Origin: Mesolinea sp964536465
GTDB lineage: Bacteria > Chloroflexota > Anaerolineae > Anaerolineales > Anaerolineaceae
Direction: 5' to 3'
Assembly: GCA_964536465.1 (NCBI GenBank)
Contig: CAZHXQ010000002.1
Coordinates: forward strand, 1-63,012
DNA length: 63,012 nucleotides
The notes under the pieces were generated by a model that saw only the letters and a list, made by a program, of their open reading frames with translations, had not been told where the DNA came from and searched no databases. The number at the start of each line of letters is the position of its first letter. Positions within the stretch are counted from its first letter, which is position 1. Position numbers and translations under genes: made by a program. Positions 8,230-16,009 of the stretch are shown piece after piece.

Positions 8230-8478
8230 GGTCACCTCACATTATGTCTCTGCCCATTATAACGTCAAAGTGAGATTCCCATGGATAGAGAGAGTCTTTG
8301 ACCTTTTTTGGGCTTTCAGACTCATTATGATTGTAATAGTGAATGATGACATTTTTCACTACACGAAGAAGGACATTATCCCTAAAATAGTACTTGTAAG
8401 AAGTGTGTGCTCCAGTCAAGCAGTTGATTTTTGGATTTCGGAGACACAGTCACACGAGGAAACAACAGAGGTAGGAAA

Positions 8479-9525
8479 ATGGAAGAAAGATTAATGAAAA
8501 AGATACTGGTTATCGGCGCTGCCGGACATATTGGAAACGTTTTGGTCAAAGCGCTGCTTAAAAAAGGCTACAAGGTAAGAGCACTGGTACTGCCGGGCGA
8601 AGACCTCAGTTCTCTGGCAGATACCAATCCGGAAATTGTGGAAGCGAATATCCTTGATTACCCGGCCTTGAAAAACGCCATGAGCGGTATCGATGTTGTC
8701 TTTCATTTAGCGTCTTTGGTTGCATTGGTTCCGGAACAGTATGACCTGATGCGAAAGGTCAATGTTGAAGGAACCGCCAATGTGCTGCGGGCCTGTAGAG
8801 AAACCGGCGTAAGCCGTTTGATCTATACCAGTTCGATTCACGCTTACGGACGATTAGAAGAGGGAGTGGTGATCGATGAAAGCCTGCCCTTTAGCACCGA
8901 ATTTCACGGCGGATACTACGATCAAACCAAAGCCCAGGCGTCCACACTGGTCGAGGAAGCCGCGAAAGCCGGTCTCAATGCGGTACTGCTGGCTCCAACC
9001 GGCGTGATGGGACCTTACGATTTCAAACGCTCAGAGGTGGGCGAGATTACTAACTACTGGATGAAAAGTTCGCCCACAGCAAGTTTGGATGGCGCTTACG
9101 ATTTTGTGGACGTGCGTGATGTGGTCGAGGCGCACATTCGCGCCATCGATCACGGTGAGCCAGGCGAGACATTTATCCTGACCGGTCATCGGGTGACTGT
9201 AAGGGAATATCGTCGGCTGGTGCAGGATGCCATGGGCGCAAAGGGACTGGAAGTTTATATTCCGATGGCGCTGGTTCGTTTGTTTGCTCCGCTTGCGGAG
9301 GTGTATTACCGCCTTTCGAAGACCCGTCCGATCTTTACAAGCTATGCCATTGATACGCTGTTGAGCAATTCAGTTATCAGCAGGAAGAAGGCGGAAGAGG
9401 AGCTGGGCTACCAGGTCAGACCGCTGAAAGATACCGTCAGAGATAGCGTCTATTGGTGGAAAGAAAACGCCAAGAAGGTCAAATCGACCTTACGCTATGT
9501 GCAGACAGCCAAAAAAGGGATTTAA
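8479..9525 (+). CDS. NAD(P)-dependent epimerase/dehydratase (extended SDR)
   Basis: 348 residues. The start at 8479 is chosen because GAGGTAGG precedes it; ATG 8494 would also be possible. The N-terminal Rossmann motif is VIGAAGHIGNVLVKAL (GxxGxxG), the second strand gives ANILDYPAL, and VFHLASL follows. The catalytic YDQTKAQA supplies Tyr and Lys, with a preceding TSSIHAYG Ser. This matches the dihydroflavonol-4-reductase-like branch of extended SDRs, which reduce or epimerise sugar nucleotides, sterols or aldehydes. The substrate is not predictable. The 3' end overlaps convergent mutM by 4 bases. Confidence 0.87.
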   Translation: MEERLMKKILVIGAAGHIGNVLVKALLKKGYKVRALVLPGEDLSSLADTNPEIVEANILDYPALKNAMSGIDVVFHLASLVALVPEQYDLMRKVNVEGTANVLRACRETGVSRLIYTSSIHAYGRLEEGVVIDESLPFSTEFHGGYYDQTKAQASTLVEEAAKAGLNAVLLAPTGVMGPYDFKRSEVGEITNYWMKSSPTASLDGAYDFVDVRDVVEAHIRAIDHGEPGETFILTGHRVTVREYRRLVQDAMGAKGLEVYIPMALVRLFAPLAEVYYRLSKTRPIFTSYAIDTLLSNSVISRKKAEEELGYQVRPLKDTVRDSVYWWKENAKKVKSTLRYVQTAKKGI

Positions 9526-10361
9526 TCTACTTTTTGACAGACCGGACAAAAGTGGGTGCCGCGCTGCCCCACTTTTGTTTTTTTAATGGGGTTTCCACAC
9601 CTTGGGCAGGGGTTGCCTTCCTGTTGATAGACCTGAAAATAGTTTTGAAAATCACCGCCCCGATAGACCCAATCGATACTCGCCCCTTTCTGATCAATCC
9701 CCTTATTGAGTACAAAGCGGATCGACCTAAGCAGTGTACCGGCTTCTGACTGGGTAAGGCTGTCGCTTCTGCGCAATGGGTGCAGCTGGGCATCGAAGAG
9801 CGCTTCGTCGGAATAAATATTGCCGAGACCAGCGATAAAACTCTGGTCGAGCAGCAATGGTTTCAACTGCCGCGACCGTTTGTTGAGCATTTCAAAGAAA
9901 ACTGAAGGGGTCAGCTGACTGTCAAACGGTTCAGGACCCAGTTTCGCCAAGAGGGCGCTGGTGTCGGGCAACAACCAGACCCGTCCAAATTTGCGCACAT
10001 CATTGAACACCAGACGCCAGTTGGAGGCAAACTCAAGCCAGAGACGATCATGCTTGATATCACGGAAAGCGGCTGAGGCGAGGTCCTTCTGGGGCTCGAG
10101 ATAGAGGTCTCCGCTCATTCTGAGGTGAACTACCAGATAGGCATCGCTGAGGGTGAGAATCAAAAACTTTGCTCTGCGGTCAACGCTGAGAACCTTCTGA
10201 CCAGGCAGGAAGGCGGTGAAAATTGCGGGATCAGGCACAGAAACAGTGCCCGGCCAGAACAGCCTGACCTGACAAATGGTTTGATTCAAAACAGGAGGAG
10301 CTGTGTCAAAGCCCTTGATCAGGCGCTGCCGGATCGTTTCAACTTCGGGTAATTCTGGCAT
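9522..10361 (-). CDS. mutM: formamidopyrimidine-DNA glycosylase
   Basis: 279 residues. It begins PELPEVETI, where Pro2 becomes the Schiff-base nucleophile after Met removal and Glu3 is the catalytic acid. The middle has the H2TH domain with LLDQSFIAGLGNIYSDEALF. The C-terminus is a complete zinc finger (CPRCGNPIKKTK...HFCPVCQ). It excises 8-oxoguanine and formamidopyrimidines and nicks the abasic site. It is the last gene of the minus-strand operon, 9 bases after prs. Confidence 0.97.
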   Translation of the reverse strand: MPELPEVETIRQRLIKGFDTAPPVLNQTICQVRLFWPGTVSVPDPAIFTAFLPGQKVLSVDRRAKFLILTLSDAYLVVHLRMSGDLYLEPQKDLASAAFRDIKHDRLWLEFASNWRLVFNDVRKFGRVWLLPDTSALLAKLGPEPFDSQLTPSVFFEMLNKRSRQLKPLLLDQSFIAGLGNIYSDEALFDAQLHPLRRSDSLTQSEAGTLLRSIRFVLNKGIDQKGASIDWVYRGGDFQNYFQVYQQEGNPCPRCGNPIKKTKVGQRGTHFCPVCQKVD

Positions 10362-10370
10362 TGACCAATC

Positions 10371-11360
10371 TTACTCGTTAAACATGGCCCCAACACTTGT
10401 GCCTTCGTTAGCGCGTTTGATCACCTCTCCTAAAAGAGGACCGATGCTGAGGATCGTCAAGCGATTGCCAAAAAGTTTCAGTTTCTCATCCGAGATGGGA
10501 ATTGTGTTGGTTGTGACGAAGTGTTTGACCGGCAGGGCAGCCAATCGCTCGGCTGCGTTGGATGATAACACCGGGTGAATAAAGACCACGAAAATATCCC
10601 GGGCGCCGTTGGCTTTGGCTTCGCCCACTGCTTCGCAAACCGAACCACCGGTGTCGATTTCGTCATCGATAATTAACACATCCCGACCGCGCACATCACC
10701 AATCAGGTTGAGGGCTTCCGGGTGGTCTTCGTTGTCCGTACGCCGTTTTTCGACAAAGGCCAGGGGGATATCCAGTGCCATGGCGTAACGCCGTCCGTGT
10801 TTGGCAAAGCCGAGATCAGCCGTCAACAAGACCGGGTTGGTCATTTTAGTGATACATTTCTTCAGATAAGGTTTGAGGATGTGATAGGCAGAGAGCACGT
10901 CTCCAGGGATGTCGAAAAAACCCTGGATCTGCCCGGCATGCATATCCATGGTCATGTAGCGGTCGGCTCCTGCCACAACCATCATCTGGGCAACCAGTTT
11001 CGCGGTAATTGGCACGCGGGGCTGGTCTTTGCGGTCTGAGCGTCCGTAGCACATGTAGGGGAAAACCAGGGTGATGCGTCCGGCTGAATCGAGCATCAGC
11101 GTCTGTGCCATGATCAGCAGTTCCATCAGGTTGCGGTGCACCGGCGAGGAAGTGGTCTGGATCACATAGCAATCCTGCCCACGAACCGAAGCATGTAATT
11201 TCACAAAGAGATTTTCGTTGGCGAATTGATGGATGTCCACGCCACAGAGTTCCAGTCCGAGGTAATCCGCAATTTCTTGAGCCAGATCAGGCGATGCGGT
11301 TCCTGCGAACAAGCGAATATCCCCATAGAGTGAATTCGTTGGTCTTTTAATTATGGTCAT
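10371..11360 (-). CDS. prs: ribose-phosphate pyrophosphokinase (PRPP synthetase)
   Basis: 329 residues. It makes PRPP from ribose 5-phosphate and ATP. Conserved features are LFAGTASPDLAQEIADYLG, FVKLHASVRGQDCYVIQTT, a metal-binding MTMDMHAGQIQGFFDIP and the PRPP loop VLIIDDEIDTGGS. The RYAMALDIPLAFVEKRR segment corresponds to the flexible catalytic loop. The start codon lies one base after the GNAT stop codon, with an AGGAGG about 12 bases upstream inside that gene, so the two are translationally close. Confidence 0.95.
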   Translation of the reverse strand: MTIIKRPTNSLYGDIRLFAGTASPDLAQEIADYLGLELCGVDIHQFANENLFVKLHASVRGQDCYVIQTTSSPVHRNLMELLIMAQTLMLDSAGRITLVFPYMCYGRSDRKDQPRVPITAKLVAQMMVVAGADRYMTMDMHAGQIQGFFDIPGDVLSAYHILKPYLKKCITKMTNPVLLTADLGFAKHGRRYAMALDIPLAFVEKRRTDNEDHPEALNLIGDVRGRDVLIIDDEIDTGGSVCEAVGEAKANGARDIFVVFIHPVLSSNAAERLAALPVKHFVTTNTIPISDEKLKLFGNRLTILSIGPLLGEVIKRANEGTSVGAMFNE

Positions 11361-11361
11361 A

Positions 11362-11940
11362 TTAAACTACATCCTCCTGTGGATTTGCGATCCAGTCTGA
11401 TTTGATGATCCCCATGAAATCGACATCCCAGTACCGCCCGCGATGGTAACGCGCTTGGCGCATGGTGCCCTCGTATACAAAGCCGGCCTTCTGGTAGGCT
11501 CTTTTACCCCGTTGGTTTCCTTCAAACACCCGCAAAAAGATGCGGTGCAGGTTTAATTCTTCAAAACCATACTGGCACATGCGGCGCATCGCCTCCGTGC
11601 CGTATCCACGGCCCCAATAATCCTTTTCGCCAATCATGATCCCAATTTCAGCGGAGCGGTTCACCTGATGAGTGTCGATGAAGGCGATGTTCCCGATCGC
11701 CACCCATTCTGCGTTTCCCGCGATTTCTGTTTCCTGACCAACCTCGATCACCAACGGTAATTCGGCTCTGGGACCCTTCGACATGCGTTCAAACCAGGCT
11801 TCCTCATGCACGCGGTTGAGGGGGGTGGTTTGCTCCAGGCTTTCACAGACTTCAGGGTCGTTCACCCACTTCAGGAAGATCGGAATGTCTTCACGTTCAG
11901 AGGCGCGCAGGCGGATTCTTTCGGCGTACAAGATCGGCAT
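11362..11940 (-). CDS. GNAT-family N-acetyltransferase (RimJ/RimL-like)
   Basis: 192 residues. It has the RimL-type opening (RIRLRASEREDIPIFLKWVND), a beta strand with IGNIAFIDTHQVNRSAEIGIMI and the acetyl-CoA loop KDYWGRGYGTEAMRRM (R/Q-x-x-G-x-G/A). It ends with LNLHRIFLRVFEGNQRGKRAYQKAGF. Such enzymes acetylate N-terminal amines of ribosomal proteins, or other amines. The true acceptor is unknown. It sits between aspS and prs with spacings of 9 and 1 bases, inside one operon. Confidence 0.9.
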   Translation of the reverse strand: MPILYAERIRLRASEREDIPIFLKWVNDPEVCESLEQTTPLNRVHEEAWFERMSKGPRAELPLVIEVGQETEIAGNAEWVAIGNIAFIDTHQVNRSAEIGIMIGEKDYWGRGYGTEAMRRMCQYGFEELNLHRIFLRVFEGNQRGKRAYQKAGFVYEGTMRQARYHRGRYWDVDFMGIIKSDWIANPQEDVV

Positions 11941-11949
11941 GCTTTCTCT

Positions 11950-13269
11950 TTATGGCTCCAGCCGGTTGGGACCTCTGAAAACGAAAACAGCCTCACGGAT
12001 GGACGGCAGGTTGAGCATGACCATCAGCAGACGGCTCAAGCCCATGCCAAGACCTCCATGAGGGGGGCACCCATAGCGGAAGTAATTCAGGTAAGTTTGG
12101 ATCGGTTCCAGGGCGAGCCCTTTTTCCACTGCTTGTCTGGCAAGCACGTCATAGCGGTGCTCACGCTGGGCGCCGGTTGTGATTTCGAGACCCTTTCCGA
12201 GCAGGTCAAAACTCCTGGTCAGGCTGGGGTTGTCCTGGTGCAGCATGTGGTAGAAGGGGCGCACGCTAAAGGGCCAGTCGGTCACGAAGACAAAGTCGTT
12301 GCCGAATTCTTTCCTGACATAGTCCCCTAAGGCGCGTTCCGCGCCGGGGTCAAGGTCGCCTTTTTTCTCAGGGGGAAGTTTGTAATCCAATCCTTTGAGA
12401 ATTTTGTAGGCTTCTGCCATGGTAATACGGGGAAAAGGTGTCGATGGAACTTCAAGTTCAAAGCCAAAATGCTCCTGGATGGTATCGTCATGCTTTTGTT
12501 TTACTGCGTTGTAAGCATGGGCAAGCCAGTTTTCCGCAAAGACCATCACATCTTCATGGCTTTCGATCCAGGACATTTCGAAATCGATGCCGGTGAATTC
12601 GGTCATGTGTCTGGAGGTAAAAGATGGGTCAGCCCGAAAGACGGGGCCGATCTCAAAAATGCGCTCGAAGCCGGCTGCCTGCGCCATCTGCTTATAGAAC
12701 TGTGGAGATTGTGCCAGGTAGGCGGTTCGATCGAAATAATCCACTTTAAAGAGCTCAGCTCCGCTTTCGCTGGGCGTGCCCATGATCTTGGGAGAATGGA
12801 CCTCGATAAAATCGTTGGCCAGCCAATACTCGCGCATGGCTTGCTCGAGTGTGGTCTGGATCTCAAAAATGTGGCGGTTGCGTTCGCGCCTCAAGTCGAG
12901 GTAGCGCCAGTCGAGGCGGTAATCCTGGTCTGGTAGGGTGTCACTGAAGGGTTCAAACGGCAGCGGGACTTCGGCGTTATTTTCGACAACCAGCGATTCG
13001 AGCTGGATTTCGATTCCACCGAGTTTGACGACTTCATTAGCCACTACTTTGCCGGTGACGGTCAGGGCAGACTCGGTACCGAGAGAAGAGATGAGTTGGG
13101 CCAGTTCGAGGTTGCCTTTTTTCCAGTGAGCGACTTGAGCAAGGCCAGTTTTATCGCGGACTACCAGGAACTGCATGCTTTTTTGATCCCGCAGGGTTTG
13201 CAGCCAGCATTTTAGGGTGACCTGCTGGTCAATCTTGCCCTTCAGGTCTTTGATCATTGTTCTTTCCAT
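11950..13269 (-). CDS. aspS: aspartyl-tRNA synthetase, short archaeal-type
   Basis: 439 residues, the archaeal/eukaryotic AspRS length; the usual bacterial enzyme is about 590 with a GAD insertion, which is missing here. An N-terminal OB fold (CWLQTLRDQKSMQFLVVRDKTG) is followed by the class II core: motif 2 VFRADPSFTSRHMTEFTGID and motif 3 GLGMGLSRLLMVML. Archaeal-type AspRS enzymes are often non-discriminating, charging both tRNA-Asp and tRNA-Asn before amidation by GatCAB. The OB-fold position after Trp-Leu is Gln here, not the His or Trp reported for archaeal enzymes, so specificity cannot be read from sequence. A GGAG lies 7 bases upstream of the ATG. Confidence 0.93.
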   Translation of the reverse strand: MERTMIKDLKGKIDQQVTLKCWLQTLRDQKSMQFLVVRDKTGLAQVAHWKKGNLELAQLISSLGTESALTVTGKVVANEVVKLGGIEIQLESLVVENNAEVPLPFEPFSDTLPDQDYRLDWRYLDLRRERNRHIFEIQTTLEQAMREYWLANDFIEVHSPKIMGTPSESGAELFKVDYFDRTAYLAQSPQFYKQMAQAAGFERIFEIGPVFRADPSFTSRHMTEFTGIDFEMSWIESHEDVMVFAENWLAHAYNAVKQKHDDTIQEHFGFELEVPSTPFPRITMAEAYKILKGLDYKLPPEKKGDLDPGAERALGDYVRKEFGNDFVFVTDWPFSVRPFYHMLHQDNPSLTRSFDLLGKGLEITTGAQREHRYDVLARQAVEKGLALEPIQTYLNYFRYGCPPHGGLGMGLSRLLMVMLNLPSIREAVFVFRGPNRLEP

Positions 13270-13272
13270 TAA

Positions 13273-14316
13273 TTACTCCGATTTATGAGGACTTTTGCCG
13301 TTCTGATTATACGACAATAATTTTTCGACTGCGCTGGTTGGAGACAGTTCGCGGGCGATCACCTGCCTCATGATCGCTTCGAGCACTCCTTGAGGAAGGT
13401 GTTGATAAAAATCGTGCTCCAAAGTACCTGTGATTCGTTTTCGAACTATTTCCTGCAGCGTCCAGGCTTCTTTCAACTGCCATTTTCCGGTGCGCTTTAA
13501 GAAATCCCGGTGGTTGAGGACCTGGAGAACCAGTTCTTCAAAGCCGGTGTTTTCGCTTGCGATCGTCTTGAGTACCGGCGGCAGCCACAGGTTTTGGGGT
13601 TGATCGGCTTCTGGGTTTTCTTCTTTCGGGAGCGCTGCGGCCAACCTGTGTTTCCCAGCGGAACTGGCCAAAGGGCGGTAGCCCATCTCGATCATCGATT
13701 TCAGATAGCGGACACTCTGCTCGGCTGCGGGTCTGTCGGCTTTATTAACGACCAGAATATCCGCGATTTCGAGGATGCCGGCTTTGATCGATTGGATGTC
13801 GTCGCCCATGCCGGGAACATCGACCACGATGGTGGTGTGGGCCAGGTTGACAATCTCCACTTCCGATTGACCCGCGCCGACGGTTTCAATCAGCACAAAG
13901 TCATACCCGGCGGCATCAAAAACCTGGCTGAGAGCTTCCGTCTGGCTGGAAAGACCGCCCAGGGCACCTCGGGAGGCCATGGAGCGGATAAAAATGCCTT
14001 TATCGCTTTGCAGATCAAGCATCCGCACCCGGTCGCCCAAGATGGCACCGCCGCTGAAAGGGCTGGTGGGGTCGACTGCGATGATCGCCACCCGCGGTTT
14101 GCTCTCAAGTTGGCGAAGTTGCTTTGCCAAAGCATTGACAAGCGTGCTCTTACCGGAACCGGGTGGTCCGGTGATGCCGATTTTATGGGCATTGCCAGTG
14201 AACGGAAAAAGCTGGTCGAGTGCCTGTAGACCGGCAGGGGTGTTGTTTTCGACCTGGCTTAAAACACGAGAAAGGGCGATCCTGCTGCCCTCTCTCACTG
14301 ATTTACTTAAAGACAT
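13273..14316 (-). CDS. meaB: methylmalonyl-CoA mutase-associated GTPase MeaB (ArgK-type)
   Basis: 347 residues of the SIMIBI GTPase fold: Walker A GPPGSGKST (about 50-58), switch I/Mg site AVDPTSPFSGGAILGDR, IETVGAGQSEVEI and the specificity motif VVNKAD. MeaB protects B12-dependent acyl-CoA mutases from inactivation and gates cofactor loading. It directly follows a cobalamin-binding mutase subunit (8-base gap), which fits that role. The large catalytic mutase subunit is not in this window. Confidence 0.93.
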   Translation of the reverse strand: MSLSKSVREGSRIALSRVLSQVENNTPAGLQALDQLFPFTGNAHKIGITGPPGSGKSTLVNALAKQLRQLESKPRVAIIAVDPTSPFSGGAILGDRVRMLDLQSDKGIFIRSMASRGALGGLSSQTEALSQVFDAAGYDFVLIETVGAGQSEVEIVNLAHTTIVVDVPGMGDDIQSIKAGILEIADILVVNKADRPAAEQSVRYLKSMIEMGYRPLASSAGKHRLAAALPKEENPEADQPQNLWLPPVLKTIASENTGFEELVLQVLNHRDFLKRTGKWQLKEAWTLQEIVRKRITGTLEHDFYQHLPQGVLEAIMRQVIARELSPTSAVEKLLSYNQNGKSPHKSE

Positions 14317-14324
14317 TATCCAGC

Positions 14325-14726
14325 CTAATTAATCTTGACCGCATCGCGGATGTCGCGACAGATTTGACGGGTGTCTGTGCCCGGGCCGTAGACCTGGTAG
14401 ATACCAGCCTCCCGCAGCTCCTGGATGTCATCCTCAGGGATGATCCCGCCCAGGAATACCAACACATTATCCTGTCCGTTTTCCTTGAGCTTCTTGATTA
14501 TTTGTGGGATCAAGGCGTTATGAGCTCCTGATAAGATAGAAAGCCCGATCACGTCCACGTCTTCCTGAAGGGCGGCTTCACTGATCATTTCGGGGGTCTG
14601 GCGCAAACCGGTATAGATGACCTCCATACCGTCATCGCGCAAGGCACGGGCAACAACTTTGGCCCCGCGGTCGTGTCCGTCAAGACCGGGTTTGGCAATC
14701 AATACTCGTATTTTCTTTTCGCTCAT
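14325..14726 (-). CDS. cobalamin-binding small subunit of an acyl-CoA mutase
   Basis: 133 residues, a stand-alone B12-binding domain. It has the DxHxxG motif as LDGHDRGAKV, where His18 would replace the lower ligand of cobalt. This is followed by the SxL motif as GLSILSGAHN and the GG motif as FLGGIIPEDD. It matches the C-terminal domain of methylmalonyl-CoA mutase and the separate small subunits of methylmalonyl- or isobutyryl-CoA mutases. First gene of the operon with meaB. Upstream are a CTGGAG Shine-Dalgarno box and a TATAAT at 14749-14754 on the minus strand. Confidence 0.93.
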   Translation of the reverse strand: MSEKKIRVLIAKPGLDGHDRGAKVVARALRDDGMEVIYTGLRQTPEMISEAALQEDVDVIGLSILSGAHNALIPQIIKKLKENGQDNVLVFLGGIIPEDDIQELREAGIYQVYGPGTDTRQICRDIRDAVKIN

Positions 14727-14909
14727 AGTCTCTCCAGTTCTGATCCGGATTATAACGTGACATTCTGATTCTGAGCAGGGTTAATCGCCCTTCTGTGACG
14801 AGCGCGTCAGTTTTGGTTTGTCAGCAATCGGTCGTGACCACCCCCCATTGGTGAAGCGCAACGCCAGCCCTGAGGTTAAATAATGACAACCTCGCAGCCT
14901 GGCAGATGG

Positions 14910-15443
14910 TCATTTTTGAGATAAGAATTTTTCTGTGCCTGTTATCATCACAATTTCACCGTAATAGATAAAATGATAATCTTTTTCGGGATATGATTTT
15001 TCGATGGCAGGGTCAAGGAAACGAGTGGGATCGAATCTGGCGGTGTAGATGGTGCGGCATTCGATGGTCAACTCTGCCTGTTCAAAGGCGGGAGACTTGA
15101 CCCTGGCTGCCGCAATCGCGGTCAGGTCGGTTTCAGCCAGCTTGTTGCTATCTCGCCCTGAGCGAGTGCCCAGGTAGGAGAGCGCCCGTTTATGCTCGCG
15201 CGGAAAAGCGCTGACGGTGAAATCTTCATATTCTTCCATAAACTTGTAGGTGTACCGGGTGGGTCGCACCACGACCTCAACGAAAGGCTTGTTCCACATG
15301 GTACCAATGCTGCCCCAACCAATGGTCATCACATTGAAGTCATCCTGGGCGAAATCACCAGCAGCCAGAAGCAAGCTTTGCCGGTCGAAAAGGTGATGAG
15401 GATGGATTGAGAGGTCAAAAGGGTTGATTTCGATTTTTTGCAT
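14910..15443 (-). CDS. flavin reductase family protein
   Basis: 177 residues from the ATG at 15443, which has AGGAG 8 bases upstream; the frame extends 14 codons further without support. It has the FMN-binding split-barrel pattern: an NVMTIGWGSIGTMWNKP strand-turn, VVVRPTRYTYKFME and FTVSAFPREHKRALSYLG. Members reduce FMN or act as small flavoproteins. The partner is unknown. It is transcribed upstream of the mutase operon with a 183-base gap and is probably separate from it. Confidence 0.85.
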   Translation of the reverse strand: MQKIEINPFDLSIHPHHLFDRQSLLLAAGDFAQDDFNVMTIGWGSIGTMWNKPFVEVVVRPTRYTYKFMEEYEDFTVSAFPREHKRALSYLGTRSGRDSNKLAETDLTAIAAARVKSPAFEQAELTIECRTIYTARFDPTRFLDPAIEKSYPEKDYHFIYYGEIVMITGTEKFLSQK

Positions 15444-15676
15444 TGGTGAACTCCTTGATGTGGATTTATGGCTATATTCTATCAAATCAAATCAACAAGG
15501 TCGGCTTTTGCCAAACTATTTACAGATTGTCATTTTGACGATGATAGAGCGTCTGCACCGAAAACTCATGCTAACAAGGCCAAATCATAGCAAGGTATAT
15601 TATTCCCGTTTCATTGATGTAGTTAATGTAATAAATTTTGGTACTTGCCTGTTGTATAATTGCGCTCAGGCCTCTT

Positions 15677-16009
15677 ATGTCAAAGCAAAGTAATCAGCAA
15701 CTCAACCTTGTTATTCGTTGGGGTGGCACACTTCTCTCAATGGGGATCATGATCTATCTCCTCAGTCGGATTGGATGGCAGGAAGCCTGGCAGACCGTTC
15801 GCCAACTGATTGTCCTGGGCATTTTATTCGTGTTGATGTTTCAATTTGTCGTTTATCTTGACATCTTTAACTGGCAACACAAACCATGGAAAGATCAGGC
15901 TCCAACAAACAGTTCTACAGATAGCCTGAAAGCTGACTTTTCAGATGATGTTCTGGACGGTAAGTATCCAACCAAGGTCGAGAGGTTATTGTTGCAGGCC
16001 GCGATATGA
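15677..16009 (+). CDS. small two-helix membrane protein, possible UPF0104 N-terminal remnant
   Basis: 110 residues from the ATG at 15677, 16 bases after a TATAAT (15655-15660). Two hydrophobic helices (about 10-27 and 40-60) are followed by a polar tail. The first 45 residues (IRWGGTLLSMGIMIYLLSRIGW) resemble the start of lysylphosphatidylglycerol-synthase-like membrane proteins, but the rest of that family's roughly 300 residues is missing. It could be a genuine small protein or a decayed gene fused to a new tail. It overlaps the next gene by 4 bases (ATGA), which favours translation. Confidence 0.55.
   Translation: MSKQSNQQLNLVIRWGGTLLSMGIMIYLLSRIGWQEAWQTVRQLIVLGILFVLMFQFVVYLDIFNWQHKPWKDQAPTNSSTDSLKADFSDDVLDGKYPTKVERLLLQAAI

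Noticed and set aside
13510..14229. Plus-strand frame of 239 codons inside meaB
   Set aside because: It is opposite a clear GTPase gene with all motifs; the plus-strand product has no family features.
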